The notes: generated by a model from the letters alone, not told the origin. Counted from the first letter of the stretch, positions 27,496 through 36,094 are shown. The stretch: 64,000 nucleotides of DNA from Candidatus Protochlamydia sp. (GCA_013695355.1 JACDAQ010000016.1:62001-126000); one strand, 5' to 3'. A program made the numbers and translations.

Positions 27496-28704
27496 ATGAA
27501 CGTGTCCAATTCAATAACCAATAAAGGATCATTATCTATTTGGGAAGAACTAGAAAAATTTAATTCATTACAATTAATTAATAAAACACACGAAAATGAA
27601 AAATTAATTAATATAATCAATAAATTTTTTAGTAATTTTATGAATGGAATTAATAGAAACAACTATGGTAGTTATATTAACCGTTCGTGTAAGGGAGTGA
27701 CTGATCTTACTTATATCTGTCACAAGTATTTAGAAGGTCAGGAGAAGGTAATAAAATTTGTCACAAAATTTATTCATCCGTCTCTAAGTGCCAATACAAG
27801 GTTATGTTCACAAGTATTGAAACATTTAGGACTTTACAGCCCAAAGATATATGTAGTAGATTGTGAATATAAAGATTTTCCTGTTAGAGGAAAAATTGGA
27901 AGTATTATGAAGATTAATGCATCGCAATACAAAAATCATGATTTCGCTTTTATGGATGCCTTTAGTGGGACAAATATTGGTGATTTCATAAGCACAACAA
28001 AATTCTTTCAGCTCAATGAACACTGTACATCCACTATGTTCTATACATTTGGAAGAGTGGCAGTTTTTGATTTATTTCTCGGAAACGATGATAGATTTTA
28101 TAGGCCGGCTACAGGACTAGAATTTATTGCTCCAAATAACGTTGATGCTTTTATTAACAGTGGTAATATTATGCTTGATATTAAGTCAAATATCGAGACC
28201 ACAATTGAATTAGTTGTTTTTTGTATCGATAATACTAGCTCTAACATGTTGAATTCTTCTGTGAATAAAAATTCTGAAATCGATTTTGAACCAGAAAAAG
28301 AAATTTACCTGCAGTCTTTTTTAAAGGCATTTTGTTATTTTAAAATTCATCAAAGTGAATTCGCCTCAAAAATTTATGAAGGAATTCGCTTGGAAGTAGA
28401 TAGAGTGTTAGCTGAGATTGAACAAGAACTCCCACTTTCGCCAGAAGAAAAGAGCCACTATTTTTTAAATAATGATTTCGCAACTCAATATCTTATTAAA
28501 GGTATTGAAGAGGGATATAGCCAACTTTCTAATCAACAATTAATTTTACCAAATCTTATGGAAGAGTGGGTGAAAGAAATTAGACCAAATAAACAAGGCG
28601 ACTTCTATTGTAGAAAAATTTTAGAATTAGCAAACTTATGTCTTCAATCCCTATCAAAAGAGGAAAATTATGAACATCCAATCTATACAACTACATACAT
28701 TTAG
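27496..28704 (+). CDS. Actin-fragmin-kinase-like protein kinase
   Basis: A 402-residue protein with a kinase-like core. An early lobe (SANTRLCSQVLKHLGLYSP, IYVVDCEY) is followed by FMDAFSGTNIGDF. The catalytic loop is GRVAVFDLFLGNDDRF (residues 186-201; D192, N197, D199, R200), and a metal-binding-like INSGNIMLD (N221, N224, D228) follows. The D-x(4)-N-x-D-R ... N-x-G-N arrangement matches the actin-fragmin kinase/PI3K-type catalytic pattern better than ordinary Ser/Thr kinases. The C-terminal 150 residues are helical. Substrate unknown; a host cytoskeletal or lipid target is inference. The end overlaps the next gene by 35 nt. Confidence 0.6.
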   Translation: MNVSNSITNKGSLSIWEELEKFNSLQLINKTHENEKLINIINKFFSNFMNGINRNNYGSYINRSCKGVTDLTYICHKYLEGQEKVIKFVTKFIHPSLSANTRLCSQVLKHLGLYSPKIYVVDCEYKDFPVRGKIGSIMKINASQYKNHDFAFMDAFSGTNIGDFISTTKFFQLNEHCTSTMFYTFGRVAVFDLFLGNDDRFYRPATGLEFIAPNNVDAFINSGNIMLDIKSNIETTIELVVFCIDNTSSNMLNSSVNKNSEIDFEPEKEIYLQSFLKAFCYFKIHQSEFASKIYEGIRLEVDRVLAEIEQELPLSPEEKSHYFLNNDFATQYLIKGIEEGYSQLSNQQLILPNLMEEWVKEIRPNKQGDFYCRKILELANLCLQSLSKEENYEHPIYTTTYI

Positions 28705-29425
28705 TTCTTCTTCAGAGAAGAATTCGTTAGAAAAAAACCTTACAAGGTTTCAACAAAATTTACATCTTCGAAATTTTTTATCTCGTTGGCAACTCGCTTT
28801 AAGAAATGCAAACAATGATGACTGGAAAATGACCTTAAATACCTATTCACTATTTAAAAAAAATGGCATCGTCTTTCCAATTGAAATAGAAACTATTTTT
28901 TCAGCTTCTCAAAATTTTAGTATTTCAATATTGGCAAGAAATCAGCAAAGGCAAATAATAAAAATGAATGCACTTATTTGTAGATATTTGGAAGAAACAG
29001 CAATACAAAGTAAACAAAAAGCCATAGGCTCAGATCTTACTGCCCCAAACTCAAAACACTTAAGTTACAGAAAAAAACCTAAAAGATTTTTCATCCAACA
29101 TATCGAACCTTTCCCTATGATAGATAGACACCTCTATTCAAGAATTGTTAGTCCTACTTTTAAAATAATAAATGTTATAATATTCAATAGTAATAATAAA
29201 GAAAAAACAATAAAAAACGTCTATCTTTTTAACGAATTTATTAAAACACACTCTAAAATAAATATTGAAAAAAACAAATGTTATTATAATAAAATTAATT
29301 GTTTTGAAGAAAAAAATAATAAAATGCAAGTTTTCAATAAAAAACTAACCGATTCATCTTTTAAAACCTATGTTTTTATAAATGGAGAAGGCATGGTTTT
29401 AAATTTCTTTTTTGAGAAAAAATAA
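28670..29425 (+). CDS. Hypothetical protein coupled to the kinase-like gene
   Basis: An intact 251-residue basic protein starting at ATG 28670 with a good ribosome-binding site (GAGGAAAATT) inside the last codons of the kinase-like gene. The overlap of 35 nt makes translational coupling very likely. The N-terminal half is helical (LTRFQQNLHLRNFLSRWQL). The C-terminal half is lysine- and asparagine-rich with alternating strands. No domain is recognised. Coupling suggests a partner, regulator or substrate of the kinase-like protein. Confidence 0.55.
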   Translation: MNIQSIQLHTFSSSSEKNSLEKNLTRFQQNLHLRNFLSRWQLALRNANNDDWKMTLNTYSLFKKNGIVFPIEIETIFSASQNFSISILARNQQRQIIKMNALICRYLEETAIQSKQKAIGSDLTAPNSKHLSYRKKPKRFFIQHIEPFPMIDRHLYSRIVSPTFKIINVIIFNSNNKEKTIKNVYLFNEFIKTHSKINIEKNKCYYNKINCFEEKNNKMQVFNKKLTDSSFKTYVFINGEGMVLNFFFEKK

Positions 29426-29472
29426 TATTTTAATTATCTAAAATTTACTACATTTACGCGATGTGCGAATTT

Positions 29473-29680
29473 GTGCTACACGAGGCTACTTAAAGGATGT
29501 GTTTCTATCAAGAAACCGCCCTTACAGCAGGGCGAATCTAAGGCTCTGAATAAAGAGCGGCCTGACAATGAAACGAAGGGGCTATCTCCGGGGTTGATGC
29601 TGTGAGGCTAAACCTTCCCGATAACTACATGAGCGGGTAAGTGCTAGAGAGTGAGTATGGTGAAGAAATCTTCCCCACTT
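29473..29680 (+). mobile_element. Group II intron 5' ribozyme fragment
   Basis: Starts with a GTGCTACACGAGG element matching the GUGCGAC-type 5' end of group II introns, followed by sequence typical of domain I (for example GGCCTGACAATGAAACGAAG, GGGCTATCTCCGGGG, CATGAGCGGGTAAGTGC). The GC content rises sharply from the surrounding AT-rich DNA. The intron body, including any reverse transcriptase, is absent downstream, so only the 5' part is left. The 5' boundary sequence recurs at 32615. Confidence 0.65.
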
Positions 29681-29686
29681 CCATGC

Positions 29687-29711
29687 AAAAGAGCCTTTTT
29701 CGAGGCTTTTT
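29687..29711. terminator. Possible terminator hairpin
   Basis: AAAAGAGCCT and AGGCTTTTT form a short stem around TTTTCG, followed by T-rich sequence. It lies after the intron fragment and before the gene at 29778. Confidence 0.4.
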
Positions 29712-29777
29712 GACAAGAATGCTAGGAGTGCTTATTATTTATTTACATAAACAATTCATTTTTAAAGGAGAGAAATT

Positions 29778-30794
29778 ATGCAATGCAATTCTATTTCTTC
29801 AAAGCCAATAAGCACCTTCGAAGATGAAAAGAGCATCAAAAATAATTTTCGAAAGCAAGCTGCAAGTGTTGGGTATTTGATAAATATAGGTAATGATAAT
29901 TTAGAAGAAAAAATTATTATAAAGCCCAGGTCTCGAGTTTTTGGGGCTGCCTTCTTAGTCGCAGAGAAAATTGTATTAACTGTAGGCTCATCAATAAAAA
30001 GTAAAAATGAATTTGATTTTTTAGAGAAAACCAGATTGGTATTTAAGTCCCAAAATTTTAAAAAAGAATGGTATTTGATGAAAAACGATATGTTTAGCAT
30101 CAAAAAAGTTCTCACATGTTTCTTTGATACAATTCATGGAAATTGGGCTCTTTTAGAATTGGTAGAATCACCGGGGAGAAAGCCGTTATCAATCCAATTT
30201 GAAAGTAGTTTGTCTTCTAAAATGTATTACCTTCTTCCTTTGCGGGAAGATCATTTTTATCCCTATATAAAAATTGAAAAAAATGACAATGAAGATAGAG
30301 AATTTAAATGCGGTGGGCGGCCTGGTTTACCTGTTTTTAATGAGAAAAATATTTTAGTTGGCATGATCACAAAACAGCGAGAAATCAGTGTTCTTTCTCA
30401 AGAAATTCAACAAGCAATTAAGAACGAAAACTGTCATGCTGAGGGACCTAATTATAAATATAAATATGTACATGGGGTAGGGAAGAAGTATAACAGAAAA
30501 ATTGAATTTTATTTATCAGAAAATTCACTGCATGCTGAAATTAAGGCAAGAATAGACGTGGAATGGAAGAATATTGCTACATTACAAGAAGAGCAGATTT
30601 TTTCACGAGAGATCCAATATGATATTTCTTTTTGCCATCTTCAAAAAGAAGAGAAAATTAATCTGCTTGAAAAACTTCAAACAAAGAAAAACGTTGAAGG
30701 GAATATACGTGTTTTAGCCGCAAGCAGTGTGAATGAAAGAGATCTTTCTCATGAAGAAATTAAAAAAATTTATTTTTTTAAAACAAATAAATGA
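29778..30794 (+). CDS. Trypsin-fold protein lacking the catalytic triad
   Basis: A 338-residue protein with a strong ribosome-binding site (AAAGGAGAG). Three blocks mirror trypsin-like serine proteases. GAAFLVAEKIVLTVGSS (residues 56-72) is where TAAHC is expected. DTIHGNWALLEL (about 117-128) is where the D-(I/W)-ALL block is expected. CGGRPGLPVFNEKNILVGMI (about 181-200) is where GDSGGPVF is expected. At the three catalytic positions I read S71 for His, N122 for Asp and Pro for Ser, so the protein looks like a pseudoprotease, perhaps a binding protein. The C-terminal 110 residues are unassigned. Its 3' end overlaps the convergent gene at 30770 by 25 nt. Confidence 0.55.
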   Translation: MQCNSISSKPISTFEDEKSIKNNFRKQAASVGYLINIGNDNLEEKIIIKPRSRVFGAAFLVAEKIVLTVGSSIKSKNEFDFLEKTRLVFKSQNFKKEWYLMKNDMFSIKKVLTCFFDTIHGNWALLELVESPGRKPLSIQFESSLSSKMYYLLPLREDHFYPYIKIEKNDNEDREFKCGGRPGLPVFNEKNILVGMITKQREISVLSQEIQQAIKNENCHAEGPNYKYKYVHGVGKKYNRKIEFYLSENSLHAEIKARIDVEWKNIATLQEEQIFSREIQYDISFCHLQKEEKINLLEKLQTKKNVEGNIRVLAASSVNERDLSHEEIKKIYFFKTNK

Positions 30795-32041
30795 TATATC
30801 TCTTCTTTCATTTTATTAAAAATCATCTTTATGTTTGCATCTTTTTCACATGATGCCATAACAGTAGCAGCCACTATGTGGCGAGCTTGTAAATCTTTTG
30901 TTTTTACATTTATTTTTTTTGAAGAAAAGATTGGTTTATAACTTTTCATTAAACTTTCGTCTTTCTGATTCCAACAAAAGTTAGATTTTGATAAACTTTC
31001 GAAAAGGCTTTGATTATTAAATTTTGAAAACGAAGTCGTAGCTACAATATTAGCGATTTTTTTTGTAGTTGTAATTGCCTCATCTTTGGGGATAGTTAAA
31101 CCTGGCCCAAACTTGTTTGTAATAGTAAATTTATCAGTTGTCGCAAGGTCTTTTTGAATTTCTGCCTCAAGGGAGTTCCTCCAGTTATCATTAGCATCTA
31201 ATTTTAACAATTTAATGACTTCCGTCATGACAAAGATTCTTAAGGCAGGAATAGGGTGGCAATTAGACTCGTCACTTTGAAATAACTTGCTGGAATCTTC
31301 TTGACTCGCCCCCCGAAAATATACAAGAGAGGCTAAAGCAAAAGAGGGACCTGCTGTCAGTGTAGCCATTACATCAGAAGCAACTTCTTCTACCCTTTTG
31401 GACAGACTCCAATAATTTCCAAATGGGCTATAGGTTTCTTGATCTTTTATTTTATTTTCAATTTCTTGGATCAAACCGGGTATAGATTGAAGAAAATTGT
31501 GCCCTGCTACCTCATGCCATAGTGAGGACCAAGCAGAGATACCTCCATATCTATATTCTTGTGGCAGGCAAACAATACCGATGGCTCCCTCTTGATTAGA
31601 AAAATAACCCTCCAGATTCGTAGGAGTCAGTGTACAAGGGCCCTTTGCGTTTTTTTTCCACATTCCTATGGGGCACTTATGATTTTTTATAGGAAGTTGT
31701 TCATAGATACTGTTAATAATTGCTTGAAAGAGAATAAGATCATCAGCAGTAGATAGGCTTCCTATCTGTAAAAAAGCTTCAGAGTAGAGAGGTAATTTTT
31801 CTTTATCAATATAACCGCCTTTTCTTGTTAAAAAACAAATAAAAGAGCAAATCGCATTGAGATTGTCTCCTGAAATTTTTTTGCTGTCCTTAATAATTTC
31901 TAATTCCTTGATTAATTTATTCCCCTCAGATTCGTTTTCCAAAACTTGATCGTAATTTCCTTTGAATACATACCCTGTTTTTGAGTAATGCATTTCATTG
32001 ATACCACTGGAGAGACTAAATTGCATTCTCGGTGAATTCAT
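30770..32041 (-). CDS. HEXXGH-type zinc peptidase-like protein
   Basis: A 423-residue protein with the motif HEVAGH at residues 176-181 and a second acidic motif VEEVASDVMATLTAGPSF around E218-E219. The six-residue HEXXGH spacing and the downstream EE..SD match the metal-site pattern of M49 (dipeptidyl-peptidase III) peptidases. From memory it also matches an uncharacterised bacterial family with HEVAGHD...DETASD. The overall length is shorter than DPP III, so I would not call it that. No signal peptide. It is intact, convergent with the pseudoprotease gene, with a 25-nt 3' overlap. The substrate is unknown. Confidence 0.6.
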   Translation of the reverse strand: MNSPRMQFSLSSGINEMHYSKTGYVFKGNYDQVLENESEGNKLIKELEIIKDSKKISGDNLNAICSFICFLTRKGGYIDKEKLPLYSEAFLQIGSLSTADDLILFQAIINSIYEQLPIKNHKCPIGMWKKNAKGPCTLTPTNLEGYFSNQEGAIGIVCLPQEYRYGGISAWSSLWHEVAGHNFLQSIPGLIQEIENKIKDQETYSPFGNYWSLSKRVEEVASDVMATLTAGPSFALASLVYFRGASQEDSSKLFQSDESNCHPIPALRIFVMTEVIKLLKLDANDNWRNSLEAEIQKDLATTDKFTITNKFGPGLTIPKDEAITTTKKIANIVATTSFSKFNNQSLFESLSKSNFCWNQKDESLMKSYKPIFSSKKINVKTKDLQARHIVAATVMASCEKDANIKMIFNKMKEEIYHLFVLKK

Positions 32042-32373
32042 ATATTCTTCTATGATTAATGTAAGTTTTGGCTAAATCAAATACCCTGAACTGGTTACGT
32101 GGAATGTATTTAGCCCAAGAAGACTCACACTTATAGCTTTCTTAGCTTTATGATGTCCATATGTTTTTTGTTTGCGCCAAACCTGCTGCACGGAATAAAG
32201 CTTTTCAAGCACGAAATAATTTGAAATATAGAGGCTTTTGCAAAACTAAAAAAAACGTAGATTTTCTCTAAAAATCAAAAAAAAAAGATTTATTACAAAG
32301 TAAAACCCTCCTTAAGATATATTGTGAGCGCTACTAAACATTCAACAAATACACCAAAAGAAGGATTCTCAGT
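32042..32373. other. Spacer with probable IS end
   Basis: No gene is seen. GAGGCTTTTGCAAAAC near 32231 resembles GAAGCTTTTGCAATTAAA near 32691, so these may mark ends of the decayed insertion sequence whose transposase stub follows at 32374. The region also contains the upstream sequence of the convergent peptidase gene. Confidence 0.35.
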
Positions 32374-32580
32374 ATGAGCAAGCTCGGACAAATTTTATCA
32401 CAATATTGGTCTAAAATTTCACTTTTTCTTCAACTAGAGGAAGAGCTAGATCCTCTCACGGAAAAGCAACAACAGCTCATCACTATCCTGGAAATAGTAA
32501 GCGCTGAACAGTTCATTCCCGATTATCTTGGGTTCGAAGGACGACCTCTAAAAAGCCGATCGGCGCTTTCCGTAAGATGA
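32374..32580 (+). mobile_element. Transposase N-terminal stub
   Basis: A 68-codon frame with ribosome-binding site AGAAGGATT. The protein (LEEELDPLTEKQQQLITILE, EQFIPDYLGFEGRPLKSRSA) matches, from memory, the N-terminal start of IS transposases of the IS4/IS5 or IS1182 type. The frame stops before any catalytic residue, next to the palindrome at 32600. It is a truncated, inactive copy. Confidence 0.55.
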
Positions 32581-32599
32581 GTTAATAAAATATAATATA

Positions 32600-32690
32600 C
32601 ACAATGTGGGAGTTTGTGCGACACGAGGCTACTTAAAGGGTGTTTCTATCAAGAAACACCTTTTAAGTAGCCTCGTGCGCACATCGTGTG
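32600..32690. repeat. Palindrome built from a group II intron 5' end
   Basis: The left half reads GTGCGACACGAGG...TTTCTATCAAGAAAC, nearly identical to 29473-29514. It is followed at once by its own reverse complement (arms about 32600-32646 and 32653-32690, loop TATCAA). The transcript would form a long hairpin. The left half continues the exon-like ATGTG.GA.TTT found upstream of the first copy. Confidence 0.8.
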
Positions 32691-32702
32691 AAGCTTTTGC
32701 AA

Positions 32703-33353
32703 TTAAACACCACCGACAAAGGCAAAATTAAATGCAGATCTACGAAGTTTATTAACAAGATTTAGAGCCTCAAGGGTGAGTTCTCGATCTTCATTTGTAG
32801 AAGAGCGAATAGGCTGCCATTGATTTTCTTTCTCTTGTTTTGAATAAGAAAATAAAACATCAGTAATTGCTTGCAACTTTGATTGTCCGAATCCAAATTG
32901 AGAATTATCATAAAAATATTTTTTAGCCTCAAGATAACCCCTGAGTGCTTGTATGAGTCCCATCACTAAATAAGCGGTAATTTCAATTTTTGCATGTGGT
33001 GAATTTTTAAGCAAAACTTCAATAGCTCTCTCGTCAAAAAACTTGGCCAAAAAGGCAACAATATCACTTACAATACCTTTCTGAATACTATTTTCTAGAT
33101 TTTTGATCGATTCACCATGATAACCCCCTCCTTTTCCTTCAACTTCAATAGAGGAAAATGGAGGTGATTGCAAGGTTAGCATGTACTTATGGAGATAGGA
33201 AATCAAAGGGAGAATAATTTCTGAAGAAGGAGAATTAAGATCGATAATAGGAAGCACTGACATAAAGTGCTTATGAGCACGGTCTGCTTCCCCATAACGT
33301 TGCCTAATTAAGAAATCATCTGCCTGACCCATGACTTTTGGGTAGTGTAACAT
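32703..33353 (-). CDS. Hypothetical helical protein
   Basis: An intact 216-residue protein from ATG 33353. It is mainly helical, with a glycine-rich turn (VEGKGGGYHGESIKN, about 70-84) and an amphipathic segment (AYLVMGLIQALRGYLEAKK). No domain is recognised and no ribosome-binding site is clear. The C-terminus ends NFAFVGGV. It is divergent from the gene at 33468 with about 115 nt between, so a shared regulatory region is possible. Confidence 0.5.
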   Translation of the reverse strand: MLHYPKVMGQADDFLIRQRYGEADRAHKHFMSVLPIIDLNSPSSEIILPLISYLHKYMLTLQSPPFSSIEVEGKGGGYHGESIKNLENSIQKGIVSDIVAFLAKFFDERAIEVLLKNSPHAKIEITAYLVMGLIQALRGYLEAKKYFYDNSQFGFGQSKLQAITDVLFSYSKQEKENQWQPIRSSTNEDRELTLEALNLVNKLRRSAFNFAFVGGV

Positions 33354-33467
33354 TGTTTCTGTAAATTCAGACTTCGATTTTGGCTAGATCCAAAAACTCT
33401 GGTAAAAAAAGGTCTGAGATCACATTCTTCTTTTCTAACTCGTTTCAAAAATTGAAAGGAAAAATGT

Positions 33468-33895
33468 TATGATTTCAGACCAGTTAAATGATAACCTAGT
33501 TGCTGATGGAAGTTCGCGCCACATGGCGGACGCCCTTAAAATGCTTGCATTTAGCAGATAATTGGGAGGCAGCATGTAAAATTATTAATTTGCGGCATGA
33601 TAAACAGGTTTCTAAAGCGACATGTTTGTATGGAGCGGACGCCAAAAATAAATTAATAGAAGAGGTGCGCAGACTAATGAATTATTTTTCGGTTAAAATT
33701 GGTGCAGATTTATTTGGAAAGGAACCTAAAAGAGAAATACAAATCAAAGAGCCCATTTCGTCAAATATCAAAATGGAAGTTGCTTTTCGAGAGAGTAGAG
33801 GGCCTCAGCATTCAACTTGGAAAAGGGTTGATTTTATAATAATCCCCAATGATGGAAATAATATGAAAATGGTACATTGTGTTGCACTGCAATAA
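33468..33895 (+). CDS. Hypothetical protein, probably frameshifted near its start
   Basis: ATG 33468 has an AAAGGA ribosome-binding site and reads MISDQLNDNLVADGSSRHMAD, ALKMLAFSR and a stop. The next frame (open from a TTG at 33500) continues with ADNWEAACKIINLRHDKQV, CLYGADAKNKLIEEVRRLMN, FGKEPKREIQIKEP and HSTWKRVDFIIIPNDG to 33895. The two pieces fit as one protein of about 142 residues with a single-base lesion near 33555. No family is recognised. If only the second frame is used, the product has 131 residues from a poor TTG start. Confidence 0.45.
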
Positions 33896-33928
33896 ATAAA
33901 TTATATTGATAATGATATAGAAGAAATA

Positions 33929-35206
33929 ATGATACCAATAGATCATAATAGCAATAGTTCATTTGACTGTACAATTGATAAGGGAAAAAATTCATTTTGT
34001 GAATCCTCAATTAAAAAGAAAAATTTAAAAAGAACCTTTACCAGTTTAAATCCGTTTGATGCGAATGCCCTATCAAATTTGCCCCCTGATCTGGAAAAAC
34101 TCGTTATTAGAGGGTATGCCTGGGAGTTAAATAGTGATGAGGCATTACAATCTTTTACTAGTCCGATAAAGCGCTTAAAAAAATTGCATGTCGAAGGAAC
34201 TACAATGGACTTACCAACTAAAAGTTTGAATCCTATACTAAAAGCAAATCAGCAAATTATCGAGCTATTAGCCAACAATTCAAATATAGACGGTGCTAGC
34301 CTGAAAATGATTCCGAATAACATCCTTGAAACAATTACTCTTAGTTATTGCGAGCTATTATCTTGTTCGGAACTTATTGAATTTTTAAAAAACAATCCTC
34401 AAATTAAGAATTTGCAATTATCTCATACTCTTGTCACTAAAGATGTGGCTGTAGCAATTGCAACATATTCTTCTCAACTAGAAATTTTAGAGCTATCAAA
34501 TAGTAAACAAATTGAGGAAGACGATTTTATAAAAATTGCCCATCATTGTTCAAAGCTTAGAGAAATATATGTTTCTTGTGCCGCAGCATTTTCGGACCGT
34601 GTCTTGATAGAATTTCTTCAATCCTGTCCCGGGCTGAATAAGATTGAAGCCACTAGTACAGATATTGGTGACCCCTCTCTTAGAAAAATTTTAGATTTAA
34701 AAAGACCGATCAAAATGTTGCGTATTAATAGATGTAACATTTCCTGCGATGGTCTAGAAGGAGTTTTAAAAGTTAGTCGCGATACGCTTGAAATCTTGGA
34801 CTTTAGTTCACCAAATGTCGATAAACGAATTATCAAACTACTTGAAACTTATCGCCCTCCTTTAATTAATCTTAACCTTAGTGGTATGCACGATCATTTT
34901 TTTACTGCCAAACCGAAAGTTTCGGTATTGCTAAACACCATTAAAATTCTTTCTGAACCTATTTGTCGCATTAAGGATGTGACTACCTGGAATTTTGAAG
35001 ATTTTAACCGAGACACACTTGAAGAATTAATGAAAATTTGTCCAACCATAGAACGTATTTACTTATCTACTGGACAGTTAATGGATTTAGCAGGCTCTTA
35101 TGAGGGTATAAATGTATTTTGCGAAAAATTTGAAAAAGAATTTAAAATCGAACTGTCTAATTATCCTTTATCCAATTTACCTCCTTTAATTAAAACAGAG
35201 AAGTAA
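33929..35206 (+). CDS. Leucine-rich repeat protein (cysteine-containing type)
   Basis: A 425-residue protein made largely of LRRs of the ribonuclease-inhibitor/cysteine-containing type: LETITLSYCELLSCSELIEF, IKNLQLSHTLVTKDVAVAI, LEILELSNSKQIEEDDF, LREIYVSCAAAFSDRV, LNKIEATSTDIGDPSLRKI, IKMLRINRCNISCDGLEGV and LEILDFSSPNVDKRII. In eukaryotes this repeat type is common in F-box proteins. The N-terminus (LSNLPPDLEKLVIRG, about 49-63) is short for an F-box and I do not call one. There is no signal peptide. The 3' end overlaps the convergent mazF-like gene by 46 nt. Confidence 0.7.
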   Translation: MIPIDHNSNSSFDCTIDKGKNSFCESSIKKKNLKRTFTSLNPFDANALSNLPPDLEKLVIRGYAWELNSDEALQSFTSPIKRLKKLHVEGTTMDLPTKSLNPILKANQQIIELLANNSNIDGASLKMIPNNILETITLSYCELLSCSELIEFLKNNPQIKNLQLSHTLVTKDVAVAIATYSSQLEILELSNSKQIEEDDFIKIAHHCSKLREIYVSCAAAFSDRVLIEFLQSCPGLNKIEATSTDIGDPSLRKILDLKRPIKMLRINRCNISCDGLEGVLKVSRDTLEILDFSSPNVDKRIIKLLETYRPPLINLNLSGMHDHFFTAKPKVSVLLNTIKILSEPICRIKDVTTWNFEDFNRDTLEELMKICPTIERIYLSTGQLMDLAGSYEGINVFCEKFEKEFKIELSNYPLSNLPPLIKTEK

Positions 35207-35454
35207 TGGTGGCGATGACATAGATTAATAGGATAAGTTCCTGTGTTAAGAAAGTCGAGTAGACCAGTTGATATTAAATCAGTAATTTTAAAAATCAAGA
35301 GGCCATGAAGCATGTGTTGAGATGTAATCATTGCCATTACACTTGCCTCTGATATATTGTTAAAATGAGATGCGGAAGAAAGAATTAATGCCGGACGCCT
35401 TTTAGACTCTACTGTATCAATAAAGGGAAAGGGTACAATCACTACATCATACAT
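35161..35454 (-). CDS. MazF/PemK-type toxin with altered C-terminus
   Basis: A 97-residue protein starting directly after the MazE-type stop (TAAATG). The N-terminus YDVVIVPFPFIDTVESKRRP, then ALILSSASHFN and VMAMITSQ, is the classic MazF/PemK start, a toxin family that cleaves RNA. After TGLLD the sequence no longer looks like the family (NTGTYPINLCHRHHYFSV) and it is shorter than usual. This part overlaps the 3' end of the LRR gene, so the toxin's tail may have been replaced by a rearrangement or shifted by an indel. Its activity is doubtful. Confidence 0.65.
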   Translation of the reverse strand: MYDVVIVPFPFIDTVESKRRPALILSSASHFNNISEASVMAMITSQHMLHGLLIFKITDLISTGLLDFLNTGTYPINLCHRHHYFSVLIKGGKLDKG

Positions 35455-35688
35455 TTATAAATTTTGGTAGGCTTTTTCGTCATCTTCAGAGTTCCATTCA
35501 GTTAGCGTTCCTTCTAGGGCCTTTAAATAATCAAGATCCACTGGCTTTGCTTTTCTTAAATAAACTGTATTGTTATCTAATATTTCATAAATTATTTGAT
35601 CTTCAGATTTTAGATTTAAGGCCTGCCTAACTTTCTTTGGCACTGTGGCTTGATATTTTGATGTTAGTTTAGAAATTAGTAAATACAT
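35455..35688 (-). CDS. MazE/AbrB-type antitoxin
   Basis: A 77-residue protein with an N-terminal SpoVT/AbrB swapped-hairpin domain (ISKLTSKYQATVPKKVRQAL, NLKSEDQIIYEI) and a short acidic tail (WNSEDDEKAYQNL) suited to binding the toxin. The open frame extends to 35712, but ATG 35686-35688 is preceded by GGAGTGAGG and gives the family's usual start. The gene comes first, the toxin second, with the stop and start adjoining; such pairs are normally autorepressed. Confidence 0.8.
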   Translation of the reverse strand: MYLLISKLTSKYQATVPKKVRQALNLKSEDQIIYEILDNNTVYLRKAKPVDLDYLKALEGTLTEWNSEDDEKAYQNL

Positions 35689-35953
35689 ATCCTCACTCCT
35701 TACATCTATCATTTGATTACAGTATTACTTTTAAGGTCAAGATAGCTAGTCTATCCGACAGATGAAATCTTTAAGCAGTCAAACTGGAAATTCAAGCTGC
35801 TATTTCGCTGAGGCGAGTAGGGAAAGAAATATATTTAAAAACCGAATGAAAGATCGGTTTAACAAAAGAAATGTATATTTTATTAATGCAATCCCATCTA
35901 AAAATGGATAAATAAAGGGAATAAAAATCATGGTTAGGATTCTCCTTGCAATT

Positions 35954-36094
35954 TCAGTCCATTTTTCTCTTGTTGGTAAAAGGTAACCAGACACATTCAT
36001 GTCCATGATAATTTTTTAACGCTGCAATTACATTGCTATTAACGATGTTTAGCTTTGCATGGCCGGGTTGGATTTGAATAGGATAAATCATCAT
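35954..36094 (-). CDS. Possible small protein
   Basis: A 46-codon frame from ATG 36094 preceded by GGAAG (MMIYPIQIQPGHAKLNIV, then VIAALKNYHGHECVWLP). It has no recognised family. It is kept because the start context is good and no other gene occupies the interval, but chance cannot be excluded. Confidence 0.25.
   Translation of the reverse strand: MMIYPIQIQPGHAKLNIVNSNVIAALKNYHGHECVWLPFTNKRKMD

Noticed and set aside
33929-35206. F-box in the LRR protein
   Set aside because: The N-terminal LSNLPPDLEKL stretch lacks the later F-box helices, unlike the clear F-boxes at 41925-50900.
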